Below are positions 1 to 6,239 of a stretch of DNA of 15,129 bases, one piece after another. The DNA lies in contig JAUWPK010000027.1 in NCBI GenBank assembly GCA_030611625.1, positions 1-15,129 on the forward strand, read 5' to 3'. This DNA comes from Promethearchaeum sp. (lineage in GTDB: Archaea; Asgardarchaeota; Lokiarchaeia; Sigyniarchaeales; Promethearchaeaceae). The notes below the pieces were generated by a model that did not search any database, was not told where the DNA came from, and saw only the letters and a list, made by a program, of their open reading frames with translations. Position 1 is the stretch's first letter; every line of letters begins with the position of its first letter. The position numbers and the translations under genes were made by a program.

Positions 1-1356
1 ACACGAGGAATTAACGAATCGATTGATACAACCTCAACCTCTGCCAAATATAACATAGTCGCTTCATTTACGGTGAACGGAGTAGTAGAAGTTCAAGACG
101 TAGTCGGAGCACTTTTTGGTCAAACTGAAGGTTTATTTAACGATTTGGAACTTAGAGAATTACAAAAATCAGGTCGAATTGGAAGAATAGTTGTTAACGC
201 TGAATCAGAAAATGGTAAAACAATTGGAGAGATTATAATACCTTCAAGCCTAGATCGTACTGAAACAGCTATTTTAGCAGCAACAATGGAGACTGTTGAT
301 CGAGTAGGTCCATGTACTGCTTTCTTTCAATTAAATGAAATTAAAGATTTACGTGAATCAAAATTAAAGAGAATTGAAGCACGTGCAAAGGAACTTCTAA
401 AAGATTGGAAATCATTATCAGCAGATCAACCTAAAATTTCTAGTAAAATTAAATCTGCTCTTGAACGTGAGTCTGTTATAATGTGGAATGGGTTACCTGC
501 AGGTTCGGATATAGATTTAGCTGAAAGTGTAATTATTGTTGAAGGCCGAAATGATATTCAACAATTATTTAAAATTGGTGTTAAAAATACAATTGCAGTG
601 AATGGAACATCTGTTCCAAAGGCGATTATTGATTTAACCCATAAAAAAGAATGTACTGCATTTTTGGATGGTGATAGGGGAGGAGATATGATATTAAATG
701 AACTATTACAAGTATCCAAAATTCAATTTTATGCGCGAGCCCCCAGAAATATGGAAGTTGAAGAATTACCACCTAAAGAATTAGTGAAATGCCTTCAACA
801 GAAGAAAACAATAGAATTTTTACTCCGAGAGAGGAAAAATAAAGAAAGTAATTTCAAAAATGAGAGATTAGATTCTCATCAAAAATCATACGGAAATCGT
901 AATGGTAACCGTGAACGATTCCAACAGAATAGAGACCGAAACCGGTCCTTTAGAGACCGAAAACCAGATATAAATAGAAGCATAAGCAAATACTCGAGAG
1001 ATAATTCCAGAAATTCTAATTTTCGATCATCATCTCGGAGAACCTCAGCTTTAGACGGTTTACCGAAAAGTACATTAAATACATTTGTAAAAGATTTAAT
1101 TTCAAGCAATCAAGCCATTGGGCTAGATGAAGAATATAAAGAGATTTACAGAACAAGTAATGTTAAAATCTTTAATGATTTAAATGAAAAGTTAAAAACG
1201 GTTATAATAGATGGCGTAGTAACCCAAAGATTTCTGGATGAGGCAATTAAGAACAAAATCAAGAGAGTAATTGCTGTTAATATAAAATCAAGATTGAAAT
1301 TTCCTGAAAGAACGGATATTGAACTTTATTATTTCAAAGATTTCTTCAAAGCTTGA
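1..1356 (+). CDS. dnaG: Archaeal DnaG-type primase / exosome-associated TOPRIM protein, 5' end off window
   Basis: The frame is open from base 1 and reads through the first possible internal start (GTG at 73). Residues typical of the DnaG N-terminus (KYNIVASF) lie before that GTG, so the true start is left of the window. Seen: the archaeal DnaG signature VVGALFGQTEGL (nt ~100-135), then LRELQKSGRIGRI, then a TOPRIM domain with EGRND (nt 541-555) and DGDRGG (nt 667-684), the acidic metal-binding residues of the fold. After TOPRIM comes a low-complexity Arg/Asn/Ser/Lys-rich stretch (nt ~829-1060), then a conserved-looking C-terminal region. Known for the family: archaeal DnaG has weak primase activity and is a stable cofactor of the RNA exosome, aiding poly(A) binding. 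The basic linker would suit RNA contact (inference). It ends TGA at 1354 and converges with the minus-strand block. Confidence 0.93.
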   Translation, partial: TRGINESIDTTSTSAKYNIVASFTVNGVVEVQDVVGALFGQTEGLFNDLELRELQKSGRIGRIVVNAESENGKTIGEIIIPSSLDRTETAILAATMETVDRVGPCTAFFQLNEIKDLRESKLKRIEARAKELLKDWKSLSADQPKISSKIKSALERESVIMWNGLPAGSDIDLAESVIIVEGRNDIQQLFKIGVKNTIAVNGTSVPKAIIDLTHKKECTAFLDGDRGGDMILNELLQVSKIQFYARAPRNMEVEELPPKELVKCLQQKKTIEFLLRERKNKESNFKNERLDSHQKSYGNRNGNRERFQQNRDRNRSFRDRKPDINRSISKYSRDNSRNSNFRSSSRRTSALDGLPKSTLNTFVKDLISSNQAIGLDEEYKEIYRTSNVKIFNDLNEKLKTVIIDGVVTQRFLDEAIKNKIKRVIAVNIKSRLKFPERTDIELYYFKDFFKA

Positions 1357-1370
1357 AATTAAAGCAAAAA

Positions 1371-1403
1371 AATTTTTTATTATTTTTTATTATATTTTTT
1401 TTT
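1371..1403 (+). terminator. Oligo-T terminator after dnaG
   Basis: Three runs of six to nine T lie on the plus strand 15-50 nt after the dnaG stop, with no strong hairpin. T-tracts without a stem are typical archaeal transcription terminators. This one separates dnaG from the convergent minus-strand genes. Confidence 0.5.
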
Positions 1404-1716
1404 GAAGTTTATTACCCCCAATATTTAATTCTTTAAGCCACGTCATCTTAGTTATAATCTTGGAGAAAGAGGATATTTGGTTATTATATACGAATAGTTC
1501 TTCGAGTGATTTTAGGTTCCCTAACGTGTTGGGGAGAGAGGTTAGAAATTTAGGATAAAAAGAGTGATCAAAAAACTTAGTATTTACTTTTTTTTTAATT
1601 AGTATTTTGAGTTTTTTAAGCTGAGAATATTTATCAAATTGGTTAGACGCCTCAATTATTAAGATGTATAAGATGTATAATTTGAATTCGGAATTTAAGA
1701 TAAAATGATTAGCAAA
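1390..1716 (-). pseudogene. Leucine-rich-repeat protein fragment (3' remnant)
   Basis: Reading the minus strand, the frame is open for 108 codons between TAA at 1717-1719 and TAA at 1390-1392. No ATG, GTG or TTG lies where a whole gene could begin; the only ATG is about 21 codons from the end. The C-terminal half is clearly leucine-rich repeat: LPNTLGNLKSLEELFVYNN, then QISSF and, about 23 residues later, WLKELNIGGNKL, which fit the LxxLxxLxLxxN pattern. The N-terminal half (KYSQLKKLKIL) looks like a degenerate repeat. LRR domains bind proteins, and what this one bound is unknown. It is most simply the 3' remnant of a larger LRR gene, downstream of secE and convergent with dnaG. A programmed or non-AUG start cannot be excluded. 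Confidence 0.7.
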
Positions 1717-1749
1717 TTATATGCAGAATTAAAAATTAAAAGAATGAAG

Positions 1750-1755
1750 AAAAAA
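1750..1755 (-). terminator. Short T-tract after secE
   Basis: The minus strand carries T6 about 16 nt after the secE stop, in a T-rich stretch. It is a plausible end for the eS19-to-secE transcript. The evidence is only composition and position. Confidence 0.35.
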
Positions 1756-1771
1756 TTGTAAAATTGTATAC

Positions 1772-1993
1772 CTAATTCCCTAAATATGCATTTTGGATTA
1801 CATTTGAGATTAACTGTATAAGATATGAGAGCCCACCAACTATCGTGATTCCTATCAAACAAACCTTAAGAATTGAGAAATACATTTTACGTGTGGGTTT
1901 AACGGAAATTTTTAAAATTCTTTTGGAGTTTAAAAAGAATTTTTGAAGTTTGTTCATAGTAGCGCTTGGACTATCTTTCGAAATTGAAGACAT
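1772..1993 (-). CDS. secE: Preprotein translocase subunit SecE (Sec61-gamma homologue)
   Basis: This 73-aa protein is the small tail-anchored subunit of the SecYEG/Sec61 channel, which clamps SecY in the membrane. Seen: an amphipathic N-terminal part with the family pattern NKLQKFFLNSKRILKISVKPTR (about residues 13-34), then one hydrophobic segment (about 42-66: ILKVCLIGITIVGGLSYLI) ending near the C-terminus. Length and layout match archaeal SecE. A second ATG at 1957 would give a 61-aa protein nearer the usual length. ATG 1993 is preferred because a promoter-like element lies 25 nt upstream, consistent with a leaderless message. It is the last gene of the block, next to ftsY, which brings ribosomes to the same channel. 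In many archaea secE is followed by nusG; here it is followed by an LRR remnant. Confidence 0.9.
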   Translation of the reverse strand: MSSISKDSPSATMNKLQKFFLNSKRILKISVKPTRKMYFSILKVCLIGITIVGGLSYLIQLISNVIQNAYLGN

Positions 1994-2005
1994 TGATGAT
2001 TAAAA

Positions 2006-2028
2006 AGTATCATCATTTTAATTTTTTT
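2006..2028 (-). promoter_or_regulatory. Promoter-like element before secE
   Basis: On the minus strand an A-rich run (BRE-like) is followed by TTAAAATGATGA, centred about 25 nt before the secE ATG. This is the spacing expected for an archaeal TATA box of a leaderless gene. The element shares 22 of 23 bases with 3813-3835 upstream of eL20. The adjoining run of 17 identical bases (2022-2038) is the longest homopolymer in the window. Confidence 0.5.
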
Positions 2029-2069
2029 TTTTTTTTTTGAAAGAAAAATTTTTGAATGGATTTTTTAAA

Positions 2070-2966
2070 TTACTTGGAATCGATCAGAATATCCATAAAC
2101 CATTTTGGGTCAAAAGGAAGCAAATCATCATATGCTTGACCTATGCCAACATAAATAATTGGCTTTTTTGTAATGTATGCAATCGAAAGAGCTGCACCAC
2201 CTTTAGAATCTGCATCTAATTTTGTAATTATTGAAGCATCTATTTGTACTGTTTGATTAAAGACTTCAGCTTGAACAAGAACATCATTTCCAGCTAGAGA
2301 ATCCCCAATGAAAAGTGTTAAATCTGGTTGATTAACGCGCTTGATTTTTTTCAATTCCTCCAACAAGTTTTTATTTGTTACTTGCCGTCCTGAAGTGTCA
2401 ATAATTACAGAGTTTATTTTTTTTGCAAATGCATGATCGATAGCATCATAGGCAACAGAAGCAGGGTCTGCATTATAAGTTTGCTTTATCAAACGTGTTT
2501 TAAGAGCATCCATGTGTTTTGAAAGTTGTTCTATAGCTCCAGCTCTGAAAGTATCTGAGGCTGCTACTACAACAGAAACACCATTTTTTTTAAAAAGATG
2601 GACTAATTTAGCTATTGTTGTGGTTTTACCGGTTCCGTTTACGCCTAATACCATTATTGAGTAAGGTTTATTTTTATTTGACCGGTTTTTTATTGTTTCA
2701 ATTAAATTAAATTGATTTTCAACATTTAAGATTTCAAAAATTGCTTCTTTTATTGCGTTTTGGAGTGTATTTTTTTTAGAAAAGGCACCAACTTGTGTTC
2801 CTTCAAGGTTTTTTTTTGTGATTTCTACTATCTTCTCTGCTGCATGAACTGCAACATCGTTTTTTAAAAGGGTTAATTCCAGGTCTTTGAGAATTTTTTT
2901 CATATTTGTTTCAGTAAGGGTTGTTTTGAATATGCCTGTTAACCCTTGCTTCATTTTTTTAAACAT
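2070..2966 (-). CDS. ftsY: Signal recognition particle receptor FtsY (SRP GTPase)
   Basis: This 298-aa protein docks SRP-ribosome complexes at the membrane and hands them to SecYE, using paired GTP hydrolysis with SRP54. Seen: helical N domain (about 1-95); G1 loop GVNGTGKTTT (108-117); DTFRAGAIEQL (138-148); G3 as DTSGR (190-194) where most members have DTAGR; G4 and following loop TKLDADSKGGA (248-258); closing YVGIGQ and LLPFDP near the C-terminus. The acidic A domain seen in many bacterial FtsY proteins is absent, leaving essentially the NG core. The start is ATG 2966, with AAAGGT six nucleotides upstream as a good ribosome-binding site. It lies 21 nt after pfdA and ahead of secE, the usual archaeal arrangement. 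Confidence 0.96.
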   Translation of the reverse strand: MFKKMKQGLTGIFKTTLTETNMKKILKDLELTLLKNDVAVHAAEKIVEITKKNLEGTQVGAFSKKNTLQNAIKEAIFEILNVENQFNLIETIKNRSNKNKPYSIMVLGVNGTGKTTTIAKLVHLFKKNGVSVVVAASDTFRAGAIEQLSKHMDALKTRLIKQTYNADPASVAYDAIDHAFAKKINSVIIDTSGRQVTNKNLLEELKKIKRVNQPDLTLFIGDSLAGNDVLVQAEVFNQTVQIDASIITKLDADSKGGAALSIAYITKKPIIYVGIGQAYDDLLPFDPKWFMDILIDSK

Positions 2967-2987
2967 TATTAAACCTTTTATTATGAA

Positions 2988-3407
2988 TTATTGGCGCTGG
3001 TTGAATTGAGATTTAAGTTCCTGTATTTTACCTGATATCTCATTAAAATTTTGAACAAGTTTCGCATGAACTTTGTTATTATCTTCTAATCTCTGTTCCA
3101 TTATTTGGATACTTTCTTCAAGATTTTTTTCGATAAACATATCTCTTGAAATAGGAATAATCATTTTGTCAGGCTCTATAATTTTTGCTCTGGCAAATGC
3201 ATTAGTTCCAATTGGAATGACAATTTCATGATTATTTTCAGTGCTTTGAAGTTCTTCCATAGTTTTCTTTGATACTGCAATTCCTGAAATTTGATTCTCA
3301 GTTATTAAAAGTTGCTCTGAAATATTCTTTTTTTGTTCTTCCAGAAGTTGAACAACATAAATTAATTGAGACATGTCGGCCGAATTAGGTTTAGGATTAT
3401 TACTCAT
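2988..3407 (-). CDS. pfdA: Prefoldin alpha subunit (GimC)
   Basis: This 139-aa protein forms, with beta subunits, the hexameric prefoldin chaperone that captures unfolded chains and passes them to the thermosome. Seen: an N-terminal coiled coil (about 12-50, LIYVVQLLEEQKKNISEQL), a central beta segment with the family pattern EIVIPIGTNAFARAKI (about 62-77) followed by KMIIPISRDMFIEKN, and a C-terminal coiled coil (about 95-137). ATG 3407 is chosen over the TTG three codons upstream because it is the first standard start. It lies in the conserved archaeal position between eL20 and ftsY. The 115-nt gap from eL20 holds a perfect palindrome and a short tandem repeat. Confidence 0.93.
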   Translation of the reverse strand: MSNNPKPNSADMSQLIYVVQLLEEQKKNISEQLLITENQISGIAVSKKTMEELQSTENNHEIVIPIGTNAFARAKIIEPDKMIIPISRDMFIEKNLEESIQIMEQRLEDNNKVHAKLVQNFNEISGKIQELKSQFNQRQ

Positions 3408-3456
3408 ATTAATCAAATATTAATTATTTCAAAGATTTGAAAGTATTTCATTAAAT

Positions 3457-3476
3457 CTACTATTTAGAAATAGTAG
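3457..3476. repeat. Perfect 20-bp palindrome between eL20 and pfdA
   Basis: Nine-base arms CTACTATTT and AAATAGTAG flank a 2-bp centre. In RNA it could form a hairpin only with a reduced stem, since two bases cannot close a loop. As DNA it is a good dimeric-operator shape. It lies 50 nt before the pfdA start. Role unknown. Confidence 0.6.
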
Positions 3477-3490
3477 AGAAAAAAATTAGT

Positions 3491-3540
3491 ATGCTTAAAT
3501 TTGCTTGAATTTACTTAAATTCTATTCAATTTGACTTAAA
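3491..3540. repeat. Five degenerate 10-bp tandem units
   Basis: Five consecutive 10-bp units share the pattern TTnCTTnAAT: ATGCTTAAAT, TTGCTTGAAT, TTACTTAAAT, TCTATTCAAT, TTGACTTAAA. The last two run into the 3' end of eL20. The period is close to one helical turn, so T/A tracts recur on one DNA face. It may be simple slippage. Confidence 0.5.
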
Positions 3541-3758
3541 GATCGAATGAACAAATCATCGCATTCTTCAATTGAAACTGTCTTAATTTCAGTTATTGTT
3601 ATTTTACGCCTTAATAGTCTTACCGACGTAATTATAGATAGTACTTTTTCAAGAGCATTTTGTTCGTTAGTAGCGCGAACAAATTTAGTGAATTGAAATT
3701 TTTGAAATTTTTTATTATATTTGCCACTAATTTTATAGATTTGGATTTCTGTTGCCAT
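3522..3758 (-). CDS. rplX: Large-subunit ribosomal protein eL20 (LX / L18a)
   Basis: This 78-aa protein is the archaeal single-domain version of eukaryotic L18a, sitting on the 50S subunit. Seen: an opening beta strand IQIYKISGKY, then the family motif FTKFVRATNEQNALEKVLS (about 23-41) and a closing strand ITITEIKTVS. The length is normal for archaeal LX. The start is the only sensible ATG, within GCAACAGAA. It lies between aIF6 and pfdA, as in most archaeal genomes. A 137-nt gap upstream carries its own promoter-like element, so it may start a sub-operon with pfdA, ftsY and secE. Confidence 0.92.
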   Translation of the reverse strand: MATEIQIYKISGKYNKKFQKFQFTKFVRATNEQNALEKVLSIITSVRLLRRKITITEIKTVSIEECDDLFIRSLSQIE

Positions 3759-3812
3759 AGTTCTTCAGTTCTTCATTTCATTGCTAATCTTTATTTTAAT
3801 AGTTTGTAAAAA

Positions 3813-3835
3813 AGTTTCATCATTTTAATTTTTTT
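3813..3835 (-). promoter_or_regulatory. Promoter-like element before eL20
   Basis: It is nearly identical (22 of 23 bases by eye) to the element before secE. On the minus strand an A-run is followed by TTAAAATGATGA. It is centred about 65 nt before the eL20 ATG, which would leave a leader of about 40 nt if the TATA rule of about 26 nt holds. Confidence 0.45.
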
Positions 3836-3895
3836 CTGATTCAATTTTGTTAAGCAATTATTTTTAAGCTCATATAAATGTTAATGTCGATACGT

Positions 3896-4573
3896 TTATG
3901 TTAAATTTAGTATTTCCATCATTCTCTGCAACTCGGGACCTGTAGAATTCCGACCAAATATTGCATCGAAATCATTAACAATTGCACCGCCACCTAAATA
4001 AGGGCTTCCACAATTAACAGTACTAACGTCAACTTCTTCAACTTGAAGAGTTTTTGCAATAATTTCAGCTTCATCTTCTGTAACCATAGGATGTAAGAGC
4101 ACACCTGAATTATTTGCAATTCCACAAGATCCCGCTAGGTCCGAATCCGCATACCTCAAAACCCTTGCACGAACTTTAAGGGCTTTTTCTATAACATCCT
4201 TTGCTTCCTCAAGTTTTGGTGAAATAATTGCTCCTTTGTCATTACAGAGAATTAAATTCCCAAAGGCGTTATCATCAAGAGAAATTGATGTTATTTGAAA
4301 TCCTTTTTTTGTATTTTTTTGCAGAATTTCTAACTCATCTTCGTGAATTAAATCCGGAACGATCATTCCATAAGAATTAATCGCCACAAACGAACCAACA
4401 ACAGCACTTCCAGCAATCGTAGTCTCTATTGGGGTAATATTAGGTAGATATTTTTTTATAAATACAACAATTTTTGGATTAATTTTTGGAGGATATAGGA
4501 AATAATCATTATTCAGAGCAAGGTATGCCCCAATATCTGGTTTTCCATAAACAATTTCTCTTAATATTGGCAC
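3896..4573 (-). CDS. eif6: Translation initiation factor aIF6 (ribosome anti-association factor)
   Basis: This 225-aa protein binds the 50S/60S subunit face and stops premature joining with the small subunit. Seen: five related beta-alpha units of about 45 residues forming the pentein fold. Characteristic pieces are IVYGKPDIGAYLALNNDYFL (about 7-26), TTIAGSAVVGSFVAINSYG (about 56-74), DDNAFGNLILCNDKGAIISP, LAGSCGIANNSGVLLHP and CGSPYLGGGAIVNDFDAI. Length is normal for the family. The start is GTG at 4573, backed by GGGAG nine nucleotides upstream on the minus strand; no ATG fits. It lies between eL31 and eL20, which is its conserved archaeal position. Confidence 0.95.
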   Translation of the reverse strand: MPILREIVYGKPDIGAYLALNNDYFLYPPKINPKIVVFIKKYLPNITPIETTIAGSAVVGSFVAINSYGMIVPDLIHEDELEILQKNTKKGFQITSISLDDNAFGNLILCNDKGAIISPKLEEAKDVIEKALKVRARVLRYADSDLAGSCGIANNSGVLLHPMVTEDEAEIIAKTLQVEEVDVSTVNCGSPYLGGGAIVNDFDAIFGRNSTGPELQRMMEILNLT

Positions 4574-4615
4574 TCTGCTGATCTCCCATAAATTATAATA
4601 AAAAGAAAAAATGAA

Positions 4616-5059
4616 TTAAGCTAAATATGCTCTAACAATGCCGTCCACAGACTTTGTTACGCGAACCCTTATTTTTCTTGGCGGATTTTTAATTCCGTTT
4701 TCCCAAACTCGCTCATTTAACTCTTGCGCAATGTAAACATCCCCTTCAGGTTTCATATGTCTGACTATAAACTCACGTAATACTAGAATTGCTTTCTTTG
4801 ACCGTTTCCAACGAGGAACAAGCTCGAATCCCTTCTTTGCTAAAGGAACAACATAATAGCGCTCTTCTTGAATTTCTTCTTCGAATTCTGTTTCTGCTTC
4901 CTTGATTTCTTGCTCAATCTCACTAAGTTCTTCTTCACTTACTGGGGTTTCTTCTAAATCAAAAGCATCAACATCTTCTTTAGGAACTTCCTCAATTTTC
5001 TCCTTTTCTTCTTCAGGAGGAGGAGTTACCTTTTTTTTAATAATTTTTTTCTTTGCCAT
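4616..5059 (-). CDS. rpl31e: Large-subunit ribosomal protein eL31 with long charged N-terminal extension
   Basis: Residues from about 65 onward match eL31, which lies near the peptide exit tunnel: RYYVVPLAKKGFELVPRWKR, then KKAILVLREFIVRHMK and PPRKIRVRVTKSVDG. Archaeal eL31 is usually about 80-100 residues; this one is 147. The extra N-terminal part has a Lys-rich head (AKKKIIKKK), a PPP break and then a Glu/Asp-rich stretch of about 45 residues, likely disordered. The start is ATG 5059 (MAKKK). A GTG three codons upstream is possible but less likely. It follows eL39 by 24 nt and precedes aIF6. Confidence 0.93.
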   Translation of the reverse strand: MAKKKIIKKKVTPPPEEEKEKIEEVPKEDVDAFDLEETPVSEEELSEIEQEIKEAETEFEEEIQEERYYVVPLAKKGFELVPRWKRSKKAILVLREFIVRHMKPEGDVYIAQELNERVWENGIKNPPRKIRVRVTKSVDGIVRAYLA

Positions 5060-5083
5060 CTGTATCACACAATATTATTTCTA

Positions 5084-5242
5084 CTATTTCTTTAATCTCT
5101 GAGTTCTCCAATGTCTCCTAGAGTATGGTGTCGATCTTATTTTTCCTTTCGTCTTTACGGTTACCCATGTTGGAATATTGGAGCCCATGTCTCGGGCTTT
5201 TCCTAAACGTAATTTCATTGGTAGAGTTTTATTTCTTGCCAT
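5084..5242 (-). CDS. rpl39e: Large-subunit ribosomal protein eL39
   Basis: This 52-aa, strongly basic protein lines the peptide exit tunnel of archaeal and eukaryotic ribosomes. The translation starts MARNKTLPMKLRLGKARDMG, continues IPTWVTVKTKGKIR and ends RRHWRTQRLKK before TAG at 5084. This matches the family along its whole length (about 50 residues), including the invariant tryptophans. ATG 5242 is the only suitable start. It sits 11 nt after PDCD5 and 24 nt before eL31, in its usual archaeal place. It is easily missed because it is so short. Confidence 0.96.
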   Translation of the reverse strand: MARNKTLPMKLRLGKARDMGSNIPTWVTVKTKGKIRSTPYSRRHWRTQRLKK

Positions 5243-5253
5243 TGTTTTTCACT

Positions 5254-5598
5254 TTATTTGAATTGAATTTTACTTTCGTGTTTTTTTGTTTGTTTTTGAA
5301 GTTGGATAAGCAGGGTTTTGAATGTTTCATCGGTTAATGGCGTTTTCCCGCGAAGTGCTCCGGTTTGATAAGATTGAATTAATTGGAGTTCAATATTTTG
5401 AGCAAAATCAGGTCTTGCCATTTGAATATTTGTCAATCTTGATCGAGCTTCAGGCGATAAAATGACCCTCATTATGTTTTTTTTTTGAGATTCTAGTTCG
5501 TTTTGTTGTTGTTGTTGCTGATATTCATTCATAGCTTGTTGCTTTTGAATATTAGCTAACTTTTCTTCCCTCAAACGACGTAGATCTTCATCACTCAT
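5254..5598 (-). CDS. PDCD5-family DNA-binding protein
   Basis: This 114-aa protein belongs to the PDCD5/TFAR19 family, small helical proteins conserved in archaea and eukaryotes. Archaeal members bind DNA, and the human member acts in apoptosis and with the CCT chaperonin. Seen: a charged N-terminal helix (DEDLRRLREEKLANIQKQQA), a Gln-rich stretch with QQQQQQ (about 28-33), and then the conserved core helices ILSPEARSRLTNIQMARPD (about 46-64), IELQLIQ and LTDETFKTLLIQL. The exact role in this operon is unknown, but it sits between eS19 and eL39 in nearly all archaea. Start ATG 5598. Confidence 0.93.
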   Translation of the reverse strand: MSDEDLRRLREEKLANIQKQQAMNEYQQQQQQNELESQKKNIMRVILSPEARSRLTNIQMARPDFAQNIELQLIQSYQTGALRGKTPLTDETFKTLLIQLQKQTKKHESKIQFK

Positions 5599-5647
5599 TA
5601 CTTTTCAACTTCTTTTGTTGTAAAAAATATTATAATTATCAATTTAT

Positions 5648-6085
5648 TTATTCTTTCTTTTCTTTCGATTCCAATTTCAAGATCTCTGCGGCGGTTTTAT
5701 CCAAAATAGATCTGCCCGCATTTGTTAATTCTCGACCGCTTTTTTCAGTAGTTCGAACATAACCAGCTTTTTCTAGTTGCTGTAGTACTCTTCTTAATAT
5801 AGCTCCAGAACCTTTAGAGCTATGTTTTAAATGAACATAGCCAGGACTCCTACCACCATAAACTTTCTTCAACCGATTGATTCCAATAGGTTTTCGATAT
5901 AATTTTCGGAGCAAACTTGCTGCTCGAATATACCAGAAATTTTCAGAGTCATCAGGAGGGTATTCTCTTGCCCAACCTGTCTTCCAAAAAATAGATTCTT
6001 TAGGTGCTTGAACCGATTTTGCCGATTTAAGCTTTTCAGCTACTGCGTTTATTAAATCAAATGCATATATATCATAAATGTTAAT
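5648..6085 (-). CDS. rps19e: Small-subunit ribosomal protein eS19, apparent non-canonical start
   Basis: Translation matches eS19, a 30S protein needed for small-subunit maturation: FWKTGWAREYPPDD, FWYIRAASLLRKLYRKPIG, a glycine-rich KKVYGGRSPGYVHLKHSSKG, and the winged-helix end AILRRVLQQLEKAGYV. The conserved N-terminus (NIYDIYAFDLINAVAEKL) is present, so the protein must start near 6079-6088. That frame has no ATG, GTG or TTG between the stop at 6089-6091 and a TTG at 5914, deep inside the protein. I place the start at ATT 6085 (145 aa, normal length); GTT 6088 is the alternative. GAGGT lies 8 nt before the ATT. The nearby ATG (6092) is out of frame and hits TAA after three codons. A one-base assembly error is possible. 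It is the first gene of the block. Confidence 0.85.
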   Translation of the reverse strand: MNIYDIYAFDLINAVAEKLKSAKSVQAPKESIFWKTGWAREYPPDDSENFWYIRAASLLRKLYRKPIGINRLKKVYGGRSPGYVHLKHSSKGSGAILRRVLQQLEKAGYVRTTEKSGRELTNAGRSILDKTAAEILKLESKEKKE

Positions 6086-6100
6086 AACTCATTACCTCAC

Positions 6101-6142
6101 TATATCTTGCGATATATTTAATCAACGAATTTAACTTCGTTG
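6101..6142 (-). promoter_or_regulatory. Two-hairpin leader of the eS19 message
   Basis: On the minus strand, CAACGAA and TTCGTTG (6142-6123) form a 7-bp stem with a 6-nt loop. Next comes TATATC-GCAA-GATATA (6116-6101), a 6-bp stem closed by a GNRA-type tetraloop. GAGGT follows a few nucleotides later. If transcription starts near 6145, both hairpins fill the leader. An autoregulatory r-protein leader is possible but unproven. Confidence 0.5.
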
Positions 6143-6165
6143 TACTAAGATATTGCAAAGCATGA

Positions 6166-6186
6166 TAGTTTTAATTTTTTTTGCTT
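6166..6186 (-). promoter_or_regulatory. Probable eS19 promoter
   Basis: On the minus strand an A8 run followed by TTAAAACTATC resembles the elements before secE and eL20. Applying the usual archaeal spacing of about 26 nt from TATA to start site predicts transcription from about 6145, just upstream of the two leader hairpins. Confidence 0.45.
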
Positions 6187-6200
6187 TTAAGAATGAAATA

Positions 6201-6239
6201 TTTTAATTTTTATTGAATACTTAGAAAAATGAATATAAT
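6201..6239 (+). promoter_or_regulatory. Repeated 39-bp promoter/leader, copy A
   Basis: It begins TTTTAA and ends ATGAATATAAT. It differs from copy B (8419-8457) at one base and from copy C (9245-9283) at about five. The TTTTAA box lies about 27 nt before the first ATG, fitting an archaeal promoter with a very short or absent leader. Confidence 0.65.

Noticed and set aside
73..75. GTG as the dnaG start
   Set aside because: The frame is open to base 1, and conserved DnaG N-terminal residues lie before this codon, so the start is off the window.
4902..5337. Plus-strand open frames over eL31, eL39 and PDCD5
   Set aside because: They are complement shadows of well-identified ribosomal genes, with Ser- or Phe-rich nonsense composition.
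5648..5914. An 88-aa eS19 starting at TTG 5914
   Set aside because: It would drop about 57 conserved N-terminal residues that are clearly encoded upstream in the same frame.
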